A stretch of 64,000 nt of DNA from Hemibagrus wyckioides. Lineage: Eukaryota > Chordata > Actinopteri > Siluriformes > Bagridae. Each line of letters opens with the position of its first letter. Position 1 is the stretch's first letter. The stretch covers positions 15,829,352 to 15,893,351 of the forward strand of contig NC_080720.1 in the NCBI RefSeq assembly GCF_019097595.1. Reading direction: 5' to 3'. This document shows, in pieces, positions 1 through 13,311 of this stretch. The notes under the pieces were generated by a model, which saw only the letters and a list, made by a program, of their open reading frames with translations, had not been told where the DNA came from and did no database searches. Both the position numbers and the translations under genes were made by a program.

Positions 1-3000
1 TAACTAGTGTGTTATTACAGTCTCACATACTGTAACTAGTGTGTTATTATAGTCTACATACTGTAACTAGTGTGTTATTACAGTCTCACATACTGTAACT
101 AGTGTGTTATTATAGTCTACATACTGTAACTAGTGTGTTATTATAGTCTACATACTGTAACTAGTGTGTTATTACAGTCTCACATACTGTAACTAGTGTG
201 TTATTACAGTCTACATACTGTAACTAGTGTGTTATTACAGTCTCACATACTGTAACTAGTGTGTTATTATAGTCTACATACTGTAACTAGTGTGTTATTA
301 TAGTCTACATACTGTAACTAGTGTGTTATTATAGTCTACATACTGTAACTAGTGTGTTATTACAGTCTACATACTGTAACTAGTGTGTTATTATAGTCTA
401 CATACTGTAACTAGTGTGTTATTATAGTCTACATACTGTAACTAGTGTGTTATTATAGTCTACATACTGTAACTAGTGTGTTATTATAGTCTACATACTG
501 TAACTAGTGTGTTATTATAGTCTACATACTGTAACTAGTGTGTTATTACAGTCTACATACTGTAACTAGTGTGTTATTATAGTCTACATACTGTAACTAG
601 TGTGTTATTATAGTCTACATACTGTAACTAGTGTGTTATTACAGTCTACATACTGTAACTAGTGTGTTATTATAGTCTACATACTGTAACTAGTGTGTTA
701 TTATAGTCTACATACTGTAACTAGTGTGTTATTATAGTCTACATACTGTAACTAGTGTGTTATTACAGTCTCACATACTGTAACTAGTGTGTTATTATAG
801 TCTACATACTGTAACTAGTGTGTTATTATAGTCTACATACTGTAACTAGTGTGTTATTATAGTCTACATACTGTAACTAGTGTGTTATTATAGTCTACAT
901 ACTGTAACTAGTGTGTTATTACAGTCTCACATACTGTAACTAGTGTGTTATTATAGTCTACATACTGTAACTAGTGTGTTATTATAGTCTACATACTGTA
1001 ACTAGTGTGTTATTATAGTCTACATACTGTAACTAGTGTGTTATTATAGTCTACATACTGTAACTAGTGTGTTATTACAGTCTCACATACTGTAACTAGT
1101 GTGTTATTATAGTCTACATACTGTAACTAGTGTGTTATTACAGTCTCACATACTGTAACTAGTGTGTTATTATAGTCTACATACTGTAACTAGTGTGTTA
1201 TTATAGTCTACATACTGTAACTAGTGTGTTATTACAGTCTCACATACTGTAACTAGTGTGTTATTATAGTCTACATACTGTAACTAGTGTGTTATTACAG
1301 TCTCACATACTGTAACTAGTGTGTTATTATAGTCTACATACTGTAACTAGTGTGTTATTATAGTCTACATACTGTAACTAGTGTGTTATTATAGTCTACA
1401 TACTGTAACTAGTGTGTTATTACAGTCTCACATACTGTAACTAGTGTGTTATTATAGTCTACATACTGTAACTAGTGTGTTATTATAGTCTACATACTGT
1501 AACTAGTGTGTTATTACAGTCTACATACTGTAACTAGTGTGTTATTATAGTCTACATACTGTAACTAGTGTGTTATTATAGTCTACATACTGTAACTAGT
1601 GTGTTATTACAGTCTACATACTGTAACTAGTGTGTTATTATAGTCTACATACTGTAACTAGTGTGTTATTATAGTCTACATACTGTAACTAGTGTGTTAT
1701 TACAGTCTACATACTGTAACTAGTGTGTTATTATAGTCTACATACTGTAACTAGTGTGTTATTATAGTCTACATACTGTAACTAGTGTGTTATTACAGTC
1801 TACATACTGTAACTAGTGTGTTATTATAGTCTACATACTGTAACTAGTGTGTTATTATAGTCTACATACTGTAACTAGTGTGTTATTATAGTCTACATAC
1901 TGTAACTAGTGTGTTATTACAGTCTCACATACTGTAACTAGTGTGTTATTATAGTCTACATACTGTAACTAGTGTGTTATTATAGTCTACATACTGTAAC
2001 TAGTGTGTTATTATAGTCTACATACTGTAACTAGTGTGTTATTATAGTCTACATACTGTAACTAGTGTGTTATTACAGTCTCACATACTGTAACTAGTGT
2101 GTTATTATAGTCTACATACTGTAACTAGTGTGTTATTATAGTCTACATACTGTAACTAGTGTGTTATTACAGTCTCACATACTGTAACTAGTGTGTTATT
2201 ATAGTCTACATACTGTAACTAGTGTGTTATTACAGTCTCACATACTGTAACTAGTGTGTTATTATAGTCTACATACTGTAACTAGTGTGTTATTATAGTC
2301 TACATACTGTAACTAGTGTGTTATTATAGTCTACATACTGTAACTAGTGTGTTATTACAGTCTACATACTGTAACTAGTGTGTTATTATAGTCTACATAC
2401 TGTAACTAGTGTGTTATTACAGTCTCACATACTGTAACTAGTGTGTTATTACAGTCTCACATACTGTAACTAGTGTGTTATTATAGTCTACATACTGTAA
2501 CTAGTGTGTTATTATAGTCTACATACTGTAACTAGTGTGTTATTATAGTCTACATACTGTAACTAGTGTGTTATTATAGTCTACATACTGTAACTAGTGT
2601 GTTATTACAGTCTCACATACTGTAACTAGTGTGTTATTATAGTCTACATACTGTAACTAGTGTGTTATTATAGTCTACATACTGTAACTAGTGTGTTATT
2701 ACAGTCTCACATACTGTAACTAGTGTGTTATTATAGTCTACATACTGTAACTAGTGTGTTATTATAGTCTACATACTGTAACTAGTGTGTTATTACAGTC
2801 TCACATACTGTAACTAGTGTGTTATTATAGTCTCACATACTGTAACTAGTGTGTTATTATAGTCTCACATACTGTAACTAGTGTGTTATTATAGTCTACA
2901 TACTGTAACTAGTGTGTTATTATAGTCTACATACTGTAACTAGTGTGTTATTATAGTCTACATACTGTAACTAGTGTGTTATTACAGTCTCACATACTGT

Positions 3001-5576
3001 AACTAGTGTGTTATTATAGTCTACATACTGTAACTAGTGTGTTATTATAGTCTACATACTGTAACTAGTGTGTTATTACAGTCTACATACTGTAACTAGT
3101 GTGTTATTATAGTCTACATACTGTAACTAGTGTGTTATTATAGTCTACATACTGTAACTAGTGTGTTATTACAGTCTCACATACTGTAACTAGTGTGTTA
3201 TTATAGTCTACATACTGTAACTAGTGTGTTATTATAGTCTCACATGCTGTAACTAGTGTGTTATTATAGTCTACATACTGTAACTAGTGTGTTATTATAG
3301 TCTACATACTGTAACTAGTGTGTTATTATAGTCTACATACTGTAACTAGTGTGTTATTATAGTCTACATACTGTAACTAGTGTGTTATTATAGTCTACAT
3401 ACTGTAACTAGTGTGTTATTACAGTCTCACATACTGTAACTAGTGTGTTATTACAGTCTCACATACTGTAACTAGTGTGTTATTATAGTCTACATACTGT
3501 AACTAGTGTGTTATTATAGTCTACATACTGTAACTAGTGTGTTATTACAGTCTCACATACTGTAACTAGTGTGTTATTATAGTCTACATACTGTAACTAG
3601 TGTGTTATTATAGTCTCACATGCTGTAACTAGTGTGTTATTACAGTCTCACATACTGTAACTAGTGTGTTATTATAGTCTACATACTGTAACTAGTGTGT
3701 TATTACAGTCTCACATACTGTAACTAGTGTGTTATTATAGTCTACATACTGTAACTAGTGTGTTATTATAGTCTACATACTGTAACTAGTGTGTAATTAC
3801 AGTCTACATACTGTAACTAGTGTGTTATTACAGTCTCACATGCTGTAACTAGTGTGTTATTACAGTCTCACATACTGTAACTAGTGTGTTATTACAGTCT
3901 CACATGCTGTAACTAGTGTGTTATTACAGTCTCACATGCTGTAACTAGTGTGTTATTACAGTCTCACATACTGTAACTAGTGTGTTATTACAGTCTACAT
4001 ACTGTAACTAGTGTGTTATTATAGTCTACATACTGTAACTAGTGTGTTATTACAGTCTCACATACTGTAACTAGTGTGTTATTATAGTCTACATACTGTA
4101 ACTAGTGTGTTATTACAGTCTCACATACTGTAACTAGTGTGTTATTATAGTCTACATACTGTAACTAGTGTGTTATTACAGTCTCACATACTGTAACTAG
4201 TGTGTTATTATAGTCTACATACTGTAACTAGTGTGTTATTATAGTCTACATACTGTAACTAGTGTGTTATTACAGTCTCACATACTGTAACTAGTGTGTT
4301 ATTACAGTCTCACATACTGTAACTAGTGTGTTATTATAGTCTACATACTGTAACTAGTGTGTTATTACAGTCTCACATACTGTAACTAGTGTGTTATTAC
4401 AGTCTCACATACTGTAACTAGTGTGTTATTATAGTCTACATACTGTAACTAGTGTGTTATTACAGTCTCACATACTGTAACTAGTGTGTTATTATAGTCT
4501 ACATACTGTAACTAGTGTGTTATTATAGTCTACATACTGTAACTAGTGTGTTATTACAGTCTCACATACTGTAACTAGTGTGTTATTATAGTCTACATAC
4601 TGTAACTAGTGTGTTATTATAGTCTACATACTGTAACTAGTGTGTTATTATAGTCTACATACTGTAACTAGTGTGTTATTACAGTCTCACATACTGTAAC
4701 TAGTGTGTTATTATAGTCTACATACTGTAACTAGTGTGTTATTACAGTCTCACATACTGTAACTAGTGTGTTATTATAGTCTCACATACTGTAACTAGTG
4801 TGTTATTATAGTCTACATACTGTAACTAGTGTGTTATTACAGTCTCACATACTGTAACTAGTGTGTTATTATAGTCTACATACTGTAACTAGTGTGTTAT
4901 TACAGTCTCACATACTGTAACTAGTGTGTTATTACAGTCTCACATACTGTAACTAGTGTGTTATTATAGTCTACATACTGTAACTAGTGTGTTATTACAG
5001 TCTCACATACTGTAACTAGTGTGTTATTATAGTCTACATACTGTAACTAGTGTGTTATTATAGTCTCACATGCTGTAACTAGTGTGTTATTACAGTCTCA
5101 CATACTGTAACTAGTGTGTTATTATAGTCTACATACTGTAACTAGTGTGTTATTACAGTCTACATACTGTAACTAGTGTGTTATTATAGTCTACATACTG
5201 TAACTAGTGTGTTATTATAGTCTACATACTGTAACTAGTGTGTTATTACAGTCTCACATACTGTAACTAGTGTGTTATTATAGTCTACATACTGTAACTA
5301 GTGTGTTATTACAGTCTCACATACTGTAACTAGTGTGTTATTATAGTCTACATACTGTAACTAGTGTGTTATTATAGTCTACATACTGTAACTAGTGTGT
5401 TATTACAGTCTCACATACTGTAACTAGTGTGTTATTATAGTCTACATACTGTAACTAGTGTGTTATTACAGTCTCACATACTGTAACTAGTGTGTTATTA
5501 CAGTCTACATACTGTAACTAGTGTGTTATTATAGTCTACATACTGTAACTAGTGTGTTATTACAGTCTACATACTG

Positions 5577-5830
5577 TAACTAGTGTTATTATAGTCTACA
5601 TATTGTAACTAGTGTGTTATTACAGTCTACATACTGTAACTAGTGTGTTATTACAGTCTACATACTGTAACTAGTGTGTTATTACAGTCTCACATACTGT
5701 AACTAGTGTGTTATTAGTCTCACATACTGTAACTAGTGTGTTATTACAGTCTACATACTGTAACTAGTGTGTTATTACAGTCTCACATACTGTCACTAGT
5801 GTGTTATTATAGTCTCACATTCTGTAACTA
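5577..5830. repeat. Degenerate zone within the satellite
   Basis: This stretch concentrates rare unit variants: a unit lacking one GT (TAACTAGTGTTATTA), CATATTG for CATACTG, a unit missing CA (TTATTAGTCTCAC), TGTCACTAG for TGTAACTAG, and CACATTCTG. Flanking units are much more uniform. A second cluster of GT-lacking units lies at about 8,217-8,335, with one more at about 8,780. Confidence 0.85.
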
Positions 5831-8800
5831 GTGTGTTATTATAGTCTACATACTGTAACTAGTGTGTTATTACAGTCTACATACTGTAACTAGTGTGTTA
5901 TTACAGTCTACATACTGTAACTAGTGTGTTATTATAGTCTACATACTGTAACTAGTGTGTTATTACAGTCTCACATACTGTAACTAGTGTGTTATTATAG
6001 TCTACATACTGTAACTAGTGTGTTATTACAGTCTCACATACTGTAACTAGTGTGTTATTACAGTCTCACATACTGTAACTAGTGTGTTATTACAGTCTCA
6101 CATACTGTAACTAGTGTGTTATTATAGTCTACATACTGTAACTAGTGTGTTATTACAGTCTCACATACTGTAACTAGTGTGTTATTACAGTCTCACATAC
6201 TGTAACTAGTGTGTTATTATAGTCTCACATACTGTAACTAGTGTGTTATTACAGTCTACATACTGTAACTAGTGTGTTATTATAGTCTACATACTGTAAC
6301 TAGTGTGTTATTACAGTCTCACATACTGTAACTAGTGTGTTATTATAGTCTACATACTGTAACTAGTGTGTTATTATAGTCTACATACTGTAACTAGTGT
6401 GTTATTACAGTCTCACATACTGTAACTAGTGTGTTATTATAGTCTACATACTGTAACTAGTGTGTTATTATAGTCTACATACTGTAACTAGTGTGTTATT
6501 ATAGTCTACATACTGTAACTAGTGTGTTATTACAGTCTCACATACTGTAACTAGTGTGTTATTATAGTCTACATACTGTAACTAGTGTGTTATTACAGTC
6601 TCACATACTGTAACTAGTGTGTTATTATAGTCTCACATACTGTAACTAGTGTGTTATTATAGTCTACATACTGTAACTAGTGTGTTATTACAGTCTCACA
6701 TACTGTAACTAGTGTGTTATTATAGTCTACATACTGTAACTAGTGTGTTATTACAGTCTCACATACTGTAACTAGTGTGTTATTATAGTCTCACATACTG
6801 TAACTAGTGTGTTATTATAGTCTACATACTGTAACTAGTGTGTTATTACAGTCTCACATGCTGTAACTAGTGTGTTATTACAGTCTACATACTGTAACTA
6901 GTGTGTTATTATAGTCTCACATGCTGTAACTAGTGTGTTATTACAGTCTCACATGCTGTAACTAGTGTGTTATTACAGTCTCACATACTGTAACTAGTGT
7001 GTTATTACAGTCTCACATACTGTAACTAGTGTGTTATTACAGTCTCACATACTGTAACTAGTGTGTTATTATAGTCTACATACTGTAACTAGTGTGTTAT
7101 TACAGTCTCACATGCTGTAACTAGTGTGTTATTACAGTCTCACATACTGTAACTAGTGTGTTATTATAGTCTACATACTGTAACTAGTGTGTTATTACAG
7201 TCTCACATACTGTAACTAGTGTGTTATTACAGTCTCACATACTGTAACTAGTGTGTTATTATAGTCTACATACTGTAACTAGTGTGTTATTACAGTCTCA
7301 CATACTGTAACTAGTGTGTTATTATAGTCTACATACTGTAACTAGTGTGTTATTATAGTCTCACATGCTGTAACTAGTGTGTTATTACAGTCTACATACT
7401 GTAACTAGTGTGTTATTACAGTCTCACATACTGTAACTAGTGTGTTATTACAGTCTCACATACTGTAACTAGTGTGTTATTACAGTCTCACATACTGTAA
7501 CTAGTGTGTTATTATAGTCTACATACTGTAACTAGTGTGTTATTACAGTCTCACATACTGTAACTAGTGTGTTATTATAGTCTACATACTGTAACTAGTG
7601 TGTTATTATAGTCTACATACTGTAACTAGTGTGTTATTACAGTCTCACATACTGTAACTAGTGTGTTATTATAGTCTACATACTGTAACTAGTGTGTTAT
7701 TATAGTCTACATACTGTAACTAGTGTGTTATTATAGTCTACATACTGTAACTAGTGTGTTATTATAGTCTACATACTGTAACTAGTGTGTTATTATAGTC
7801 TACATACTGTAACTAGTGTGTTATTACAGTCTCACATACTGTAACTAGTGTGTTATTATAGTCTACATACTGTAACTAGTGTGTTATTATAGTCTACATA
7901 CTGTAACTAGTGTGTTATTACAGTCTCACATACTGTAACTAGTGTGTTATTATAGTCTACATACTGTAACTAGTGTGTTATTACAGTCTACATACTGTAA
8001 CTAGTGTGTTATTATAGTCTACATACTGTAACTAGTGTGTTATTACAGTCTACATACTGTAACTAGTGTGTTATTATAGTCTACATACTGTAACTAGTGT
8101 GTTATTACAGTCTACATACTGTAACTAGTGTGTTATTACAGTCTACATACTGTAACTAGTGTGTTATTATAGTCTACATACTGTAACTAGTGTGTTATTA
8201 CAGTCTACATACTGTAACTAGTGTTATTATAGTCTACATACTGTAACTAGTGTTATTATAGTCTACATACTGTAACTAGTGTGTTATTATAGTCTACATA
8301 CTGTAACTAGTGTTATTATAGTCTACATATTGTAACTAGTGTGTTATTACAGTCTACATACTGTAACTAGTGTGTTATTACAGTCTACATACTGTAACTA
8401 GTGTGTTATTACAGTCTACATACTGTAACTAGTGTGTTATTATAGTCTACATACTGTAACTAGTGTGTTATTATAGTCTCACATACTGTAACTAGTGTGT
8501 TATTACAGTCTCACATACTGTAACTAGTGTGTTATTATAGTCTACATACTGTAACTAGTGTGTTATTACAGTCTCACATACTGTAACTAGTGTGTTATTA
8601 TAGTCTACATACTGTAACTAGTGTGTTATTATAGTCTACATACTGTAACTAGTGTGTTATTATAGTCTACATACTGTAACTAGTGTGTTATTACAGTCTC
8701 ACATACTGTAACTAGTGTGTTATTATAGTCTACATACTGTAACTAGTGTGTTATTACAGTCTCACATACTGTAACTAGTGTTATTATAGTCTACATACTG

Positions 8801-9035
8801 TAACTAGTGTGTTATTATAGTCTACATACTGTAACTAGTGTGTTATTATAGTCTACATACTGTAACTAGTGTTTTATTATAGTCTACATACTGTAACTAG
8901 TGTGTTATTATAGTCTCACATACTGTAACTAGTGTGTTATTACAGTCTACATACTGTAACTAGTGTGTTATTATAGTCTACATACTGTAACTAGTGTGTT
9001 ATTATAGTCTACATACTGTAACTAGTGTGTTATTA

Positions 9036-10480
9036 TAGTCTCACATACTGTAACTAGTGTGTTATTACAGTCTACATACTGTAACTAGTGTGTTATTATA
9101 GTCTACATACTGTAACTAGTGTGTTATTATAGTCTACATACTGTAACTAGTGTGTTATTATAGTCTACATACTGTAACTAGTGTGTTATTATAGTCTCAC
9201 ATACTGTAACTAGTGTGTTATTACAGTCTACATACTGTAACTAGTGTGTTATTATAGTCTACATACTGTAACTAGTGTGTTATTATAGTCTACATACTGT
9301 AACTAGTGTGTTATTATAGTCTACATACTGTAACTAGTGTGTTATTATAGTCTACATACTGTAACTAGTGTGTTATTATAGTCTACATACTGTAACTAGT
9401 GTGTTATTATAGTCTACATACTGTAACTAGTGTGTTATTATAGTCTACATACTGTAACTAGTGTGTTATTATAGTCTCACATACTGTAACTAGTGTGTTA
9501 TTACAGTCTACATACTGTAACTAGTGTGTTATTATAGTCTACATACTGTAACTAGTGTGTTATTATAGTCTACATACTGTAACTAGTGTGTTATTATAGT
9601 CTACATACTGTAACTAGTGTGTTATTATAGTCTACATACTGTAACTAGTGTGTTATTATAGTCTACATACTGTAACTAGTGTGTTATTATAGTCTACATA
9701 CTGTAACTAGTGTGTTATTATAGTCTCACATACTGTAACTAGTGTGTTATTACAGTCTCACATACTGTAACTAGTGTGTTATTATAGTCTACATACTGTA
9801 ACTAGTGTGTTATTATAGTCTACATACTGTAACTAGTGTGTTATTATAGTCTACATACTGTAACTAGTGTGTTATTATAGTCTACATACTGTAACTAGTG
9901 TGTTATTATAGTCTACATACTGTAACTAGTGTGTTATTATAGTCTACATACTGTAACTAGTGTGTTATTATAGTCTACATACTGTAACTAGTGTGTTATT
10001 ATAGTCTCACATACTGTAACTAGTGTGTTATTACAGTCTCACATACTGTAACTAGTGTGTTATTATAGTCTACATACTGTAACTAGTGTGTTATTATAGT
10101 CTACATACTGTAACTAGTGTGTTATTATAGTCTACATACTGTAACTAGTGTGTTATTATAGTCTCACATACTGTAACTAGTGTGTTATTACAGTCTCACA
10201 TACTGTAACTAGTGTGTTATTATAGTCTACATACTGTAACTAGTGTGTTATTATAGTCTACATACTGTAACTAGTGTGTTATTATAGTCTACATACTGTA
10301 ACTAGTGTGTTATTATAGTCTCACATACTGTAACTAGTGTGTTATTATAGTCTACATACTGTAACTAGTGTGTTATTACAGTCTACATACTGTAACTAGT
10401 GTGTTATTATAGTCTACATACTGTAACTAGTGTGTTATTATAGTCTACATACTGTAACTAGTGTGTTATTATAGTCTCAC
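9036..10480. repeat. Higher-order repeat block in the satellite
   Basis: The rare T-type 32-bp unit (TATAGTCTCAC) recurs with TCTCAC starting at 9,039, 9,195, 9,475, 9,724, 10,005, 10,162, 10,319 and 10,475. The spacings are 156, 280, 249, 281, 157, 157 and 156 bp, i.e. 5, 9, 8, 9, 5, 5 and 5 units. It is usually followed directly by a C-type unit and then a run of T-type 31-mers. This is the pattern expected when multi-unit blocks are duplicated by unequal exchange. Confidence 0.8.
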
Positions 10481-11425
10481 ATACTGTAACTAGTGTGTTA
10501 TTATAGTCTACATACTGTAACTAGTGTGTTATTACAGTCTACATACTGTAACTAGTGTGTTATTATAGTCTACATACTGTAACTAGTGTGTTATTATAGT
10601 CTACATACTGTAACTAGTGTGTTATTACAGTCTACATACTGTAACTAGTGTGTTATTATAGTCTACATACTGTAACTAGTGTGTTATTATAGTCTACATA
10701 CTGTAACTAGTGTGTTATTATAGTCTACATACTGTAACTAGTGTGTTATTATAGTCTACATACTGTAACTAGTGTGTTATTACAGTCTACATACTGTAAC
10801 TAGTGTGTTATTACAGTCTCACATACTGTAACTAGTGTGTTATTATAGTCTACATACTGTAACTAGTGTGTTATTATAGTCTACATACTGTAACTAGTGT
10901 GTTATTATAGTCTACATACTGTAACTAGTGTGTTATTATAGTCTACATACTGTAACTAGTGTGTTATTATAGTCTACATACTGTAACTAGTGTGTTATTA
11001 CAGTCTCACATACTGTAACTAGTGTGTTATTACAGTCTCACATACTGTAACTAGTGTGTTATTACAGTCTCACATACTGTAACTAGTGTGTTATTACAGT
11101 CTACATACTGTAACTAGTGTGTTATTATAGTCTACATACTGTAACTAGTGTGTTATTACAGTCTCACATACTGTAACTAGTGTGTTATTACAGTCTCACA
11201 TACTGTAACTAGTGTGTTATTACAGTCTCACATACTGTAACTAGTGTGTTATTACAGTCTCACATACTGTAACTAGTGTGTTATTACAGTCTCACATACT
11301 GTAACTAGTGTGTTATTATAGTCTACATACTGTAACTAGTGTGTTATTATAGTCTACATACTGTAACTAGTGTGTTATTATAGTCTACATACTGTAACTA
11401 GTGTGTTATTATAGTCTACATACTG

Positions 11426-11457
11426 TAACTAGTGTGTTATTATAGTCACACTAGTTA
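11426..11457. repeat. Inverted repeat at the satellite edge
   Basis: The last satellite core TAACTAGTGTG (11,426-11,436) is followed after 10 bases by its perfect reverse complement CACACTAGTTA (11,447-11,457), after which the sequence becomes unique. The 11-bp stem with 10-base loop marks the exact right boundary of the array. Confidence 0.9.
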
Positions 11458-11999
11458 TCACAAGTTATTTTGTCATTTTCATGTGTCCTGTTTATTACCT
11501 TTTTTAAAATATTTATTAGAATAGAGTCATTCAGTATCTGGCTTCAGTGCTCACTTTTTATCACCCCCACAAAATACATCTAAAAATACTCCAGTTGCAT
11601 TATGTTTTTCTCACATGCTATATCAGCAATGTTTATTATAATTAGACCAAGAGCACAAGGTCAGGACAGGTATCGGTAAATTATTATTATCGGTAAATCT
11701 TTAAAAGCACAGGTCAGTGTAAAGTCTGACTGTGCCGGCTAACAGCATGAGCTAGCATTTCATTTGGACATCGTACATATTATCTATTTCCACACATCTC
11801 TATAAGGCACAATGGAATAAATAAATAATAATTAATTAAATAATAATAATACATTTGTTGCAACAATAAAATATCAAGACAATATATACAAGATTTAATT
11901 AATTAAGATTTCATTTAATTATTTAATTAAGTTCATTTCAAAGGCATAAAAGGAACATTAAGGCTGAGAAATAGCTGTTAGATGTTTTTAATAGTTGAT

Positions 12000-12400
12000 A
12001 GTTGGTTCCCACTCACTTGTTCATTCTCCCCATTGGACAGAAGGTTGAAGGCTATCGCGTCCTTCCTTTGAGACATGTGAAGCCACCAAATTTTTCCAAG
12101 CTGCTGCTGGTGCAGCATTACAGGACAGCTGAATGCACTCGGAGAAAAGCGCTAACTGCCCTGTTCTATATACATGAGCACACAGATGGCCAAAATTCGG
12201 CTAGTGCTGCTCTAATTGACAGGGGAGATAGTAATGCCATCCATCCTACTCATAGAACAGGGCCAATTATGCTCTCTAGGTCTCCTGACCACAGATGGCT
12301 ACAGGGTTCAGATTTATTTGGTTTTGAAGGTTTATATACTGTATATATAAAAGGTGGAGTAACACCGCTTACACTTAGAATCGCATGTAAATAAGGTAAA
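12000..12400 (+). repeat. Probable dispersed teleost repeat copy
   Basis: A 400-bp stretch with phrases such as CACTCGGAGAAAAGCGCTAA, TTGACAGGGGAGATAG and GGGCCAATTATGCTCTC resembles a repeat I recall from many fish intergenic regions. An open frame of about 130 codons crosses it, but its protein has no recognisable domain. The family name is not known to me, and no second copy occurs in the window to confirm it. Confidence 0.45.
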
Positions 12401-12706
12401 GATTTAGGTTCTGGCATTGTTTCTGGTGAGATAGCTTCACAAATATTGGTAATTTGCACCAGAGATTAGTAATGTGTGATGAGAAATCACACCTTGGACT
12501 GTCCAGGATGAGTTCCTGCATGGCTGTGTGAGCAAAACTGTTCTTGAAACAATTGACTAATGGCTTCTCTTTGGCTTTATGAGAATATTTTCACACTCAC
12601 AGGTCTGAAAAGTATTGTGTTATATCACACACAACATTGGGTCTAAATGAAAACTCGACCCGGTTCAGACTTTTGTTGAATTGTGATGTATATGTTGAGG
12701 AAATTC

Positions 12707-12754
<48 letters not shown>
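12707..12754. repeat. (ATT)n microsatellite
   Basis: About 16 uninterrupted ATT repeats. On the minus strand one reading frame gives a polyasparagine run, which is a shadow and not a protein. Confidence 0.95.
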
Positions 12755-12755
<1 letters not shown>

Positions 12756-12861
12756 CACAAATGTTCTACTTTTGATACACATTAGAGAGAAACTGAACAC
12801 TAGGGTCATGTAGGACCCTAGCTGTACACTTTAATGTCATCTATTTCAAGGTCACACTCCC

Positions 12862-13311
12862 ATGGCCTTCATTAGCATGAGAGTGCATATGTCAGCTCCT
12901 TTCTTTCTCCTCTTTTCTCTTGTTCCTGCTCTGCTCTTCAATTATTCAGCTGAAAAGAGAGTTGGCCCCTGCGCTTTAATTACTGCACTGAGAGCCTTGG
13001 GAGGAAGGAGAGAAGCAGCAAATGAGTCCACAGCCTACAACCACAAGCAAACATGGCCTCTCAGGCACAGCGGGACATTACCGATACCTAGCGCTTATGA
13101 CTTCCTTATCCAAAATACACCGCAGACGGAGAGCGTTAGGAAAACCATCGCTTACAACAAATCCAGCTTCAAAATGCAAAGGCAGTACAGTAAAATCAGA
13201 AATAAATCTTTAATGTGCAGTTACTATGTTGTTTCTGCCTACCTCTCATGCTGTTTCTTTTTAGCTCATTTAGCTCTACACGATAATGTAATATATGATA
13301 CAGTGAGGTGA
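12862..13311 (+). other. 149-codon open frame, probably not a gene
   Basis: An ATG-initiated frame ends at a TGA at the right edge. Its start is hydrophobic and faintly signal-peptide-like, but the remainder shows no domain, and no splice or promoter context is visible. The DNA itself is more complex and less AT-rich than its surroundings (for example TCAATTATTCAGCTG and GCGCTTTAATTACTGCA), so it may be a conserved non-coding element rather than a coding exon. No function is assigned. Confidence 0.25.

Larger units (their letters stand above)
1..11446. repeat. 31/32-bp satellite array, about 360 tandem copies
   Basis: A head-to-tail array fills the first 11.4 kb with no foreign insertion. 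Each unit begins TAACTAGTGTGTTATTA and ends CATACTG. Two common variable sites are seen: C or T at unit position 18 (TTACAG or TTATAG), and presence or absence of one C around position 24 (TCTCACA, 32 bp, or TCTACA, 31 bp). The commonest types are T with 31 bp and C with 32 bp; the mixed types also occur. A rarer A-to-G change at unit position 29 gives CATGCTG. Units are about 29-33% GC, and nearly every unit holds ACTAGT. A 31-bp period is not a multiple of three and stop codons recur, so there is no coding potential. The array is cut by the left window edge, so its true length is unknown. No centromeric or telomeric role can be read from sequence alone. Confidence 0.98.

Noticed and set aside
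1..11446. CRISPR array or coding repeat
   Set aside because: Units are directly adjacent with no unique spacers, the setting is vertebrate, and the 31/32-bp period with repeated stops excludes coding.
12597..12809. Minus-strand frame with polyasparagine
   Set aside because: Encoded by the ATT microsatellite.
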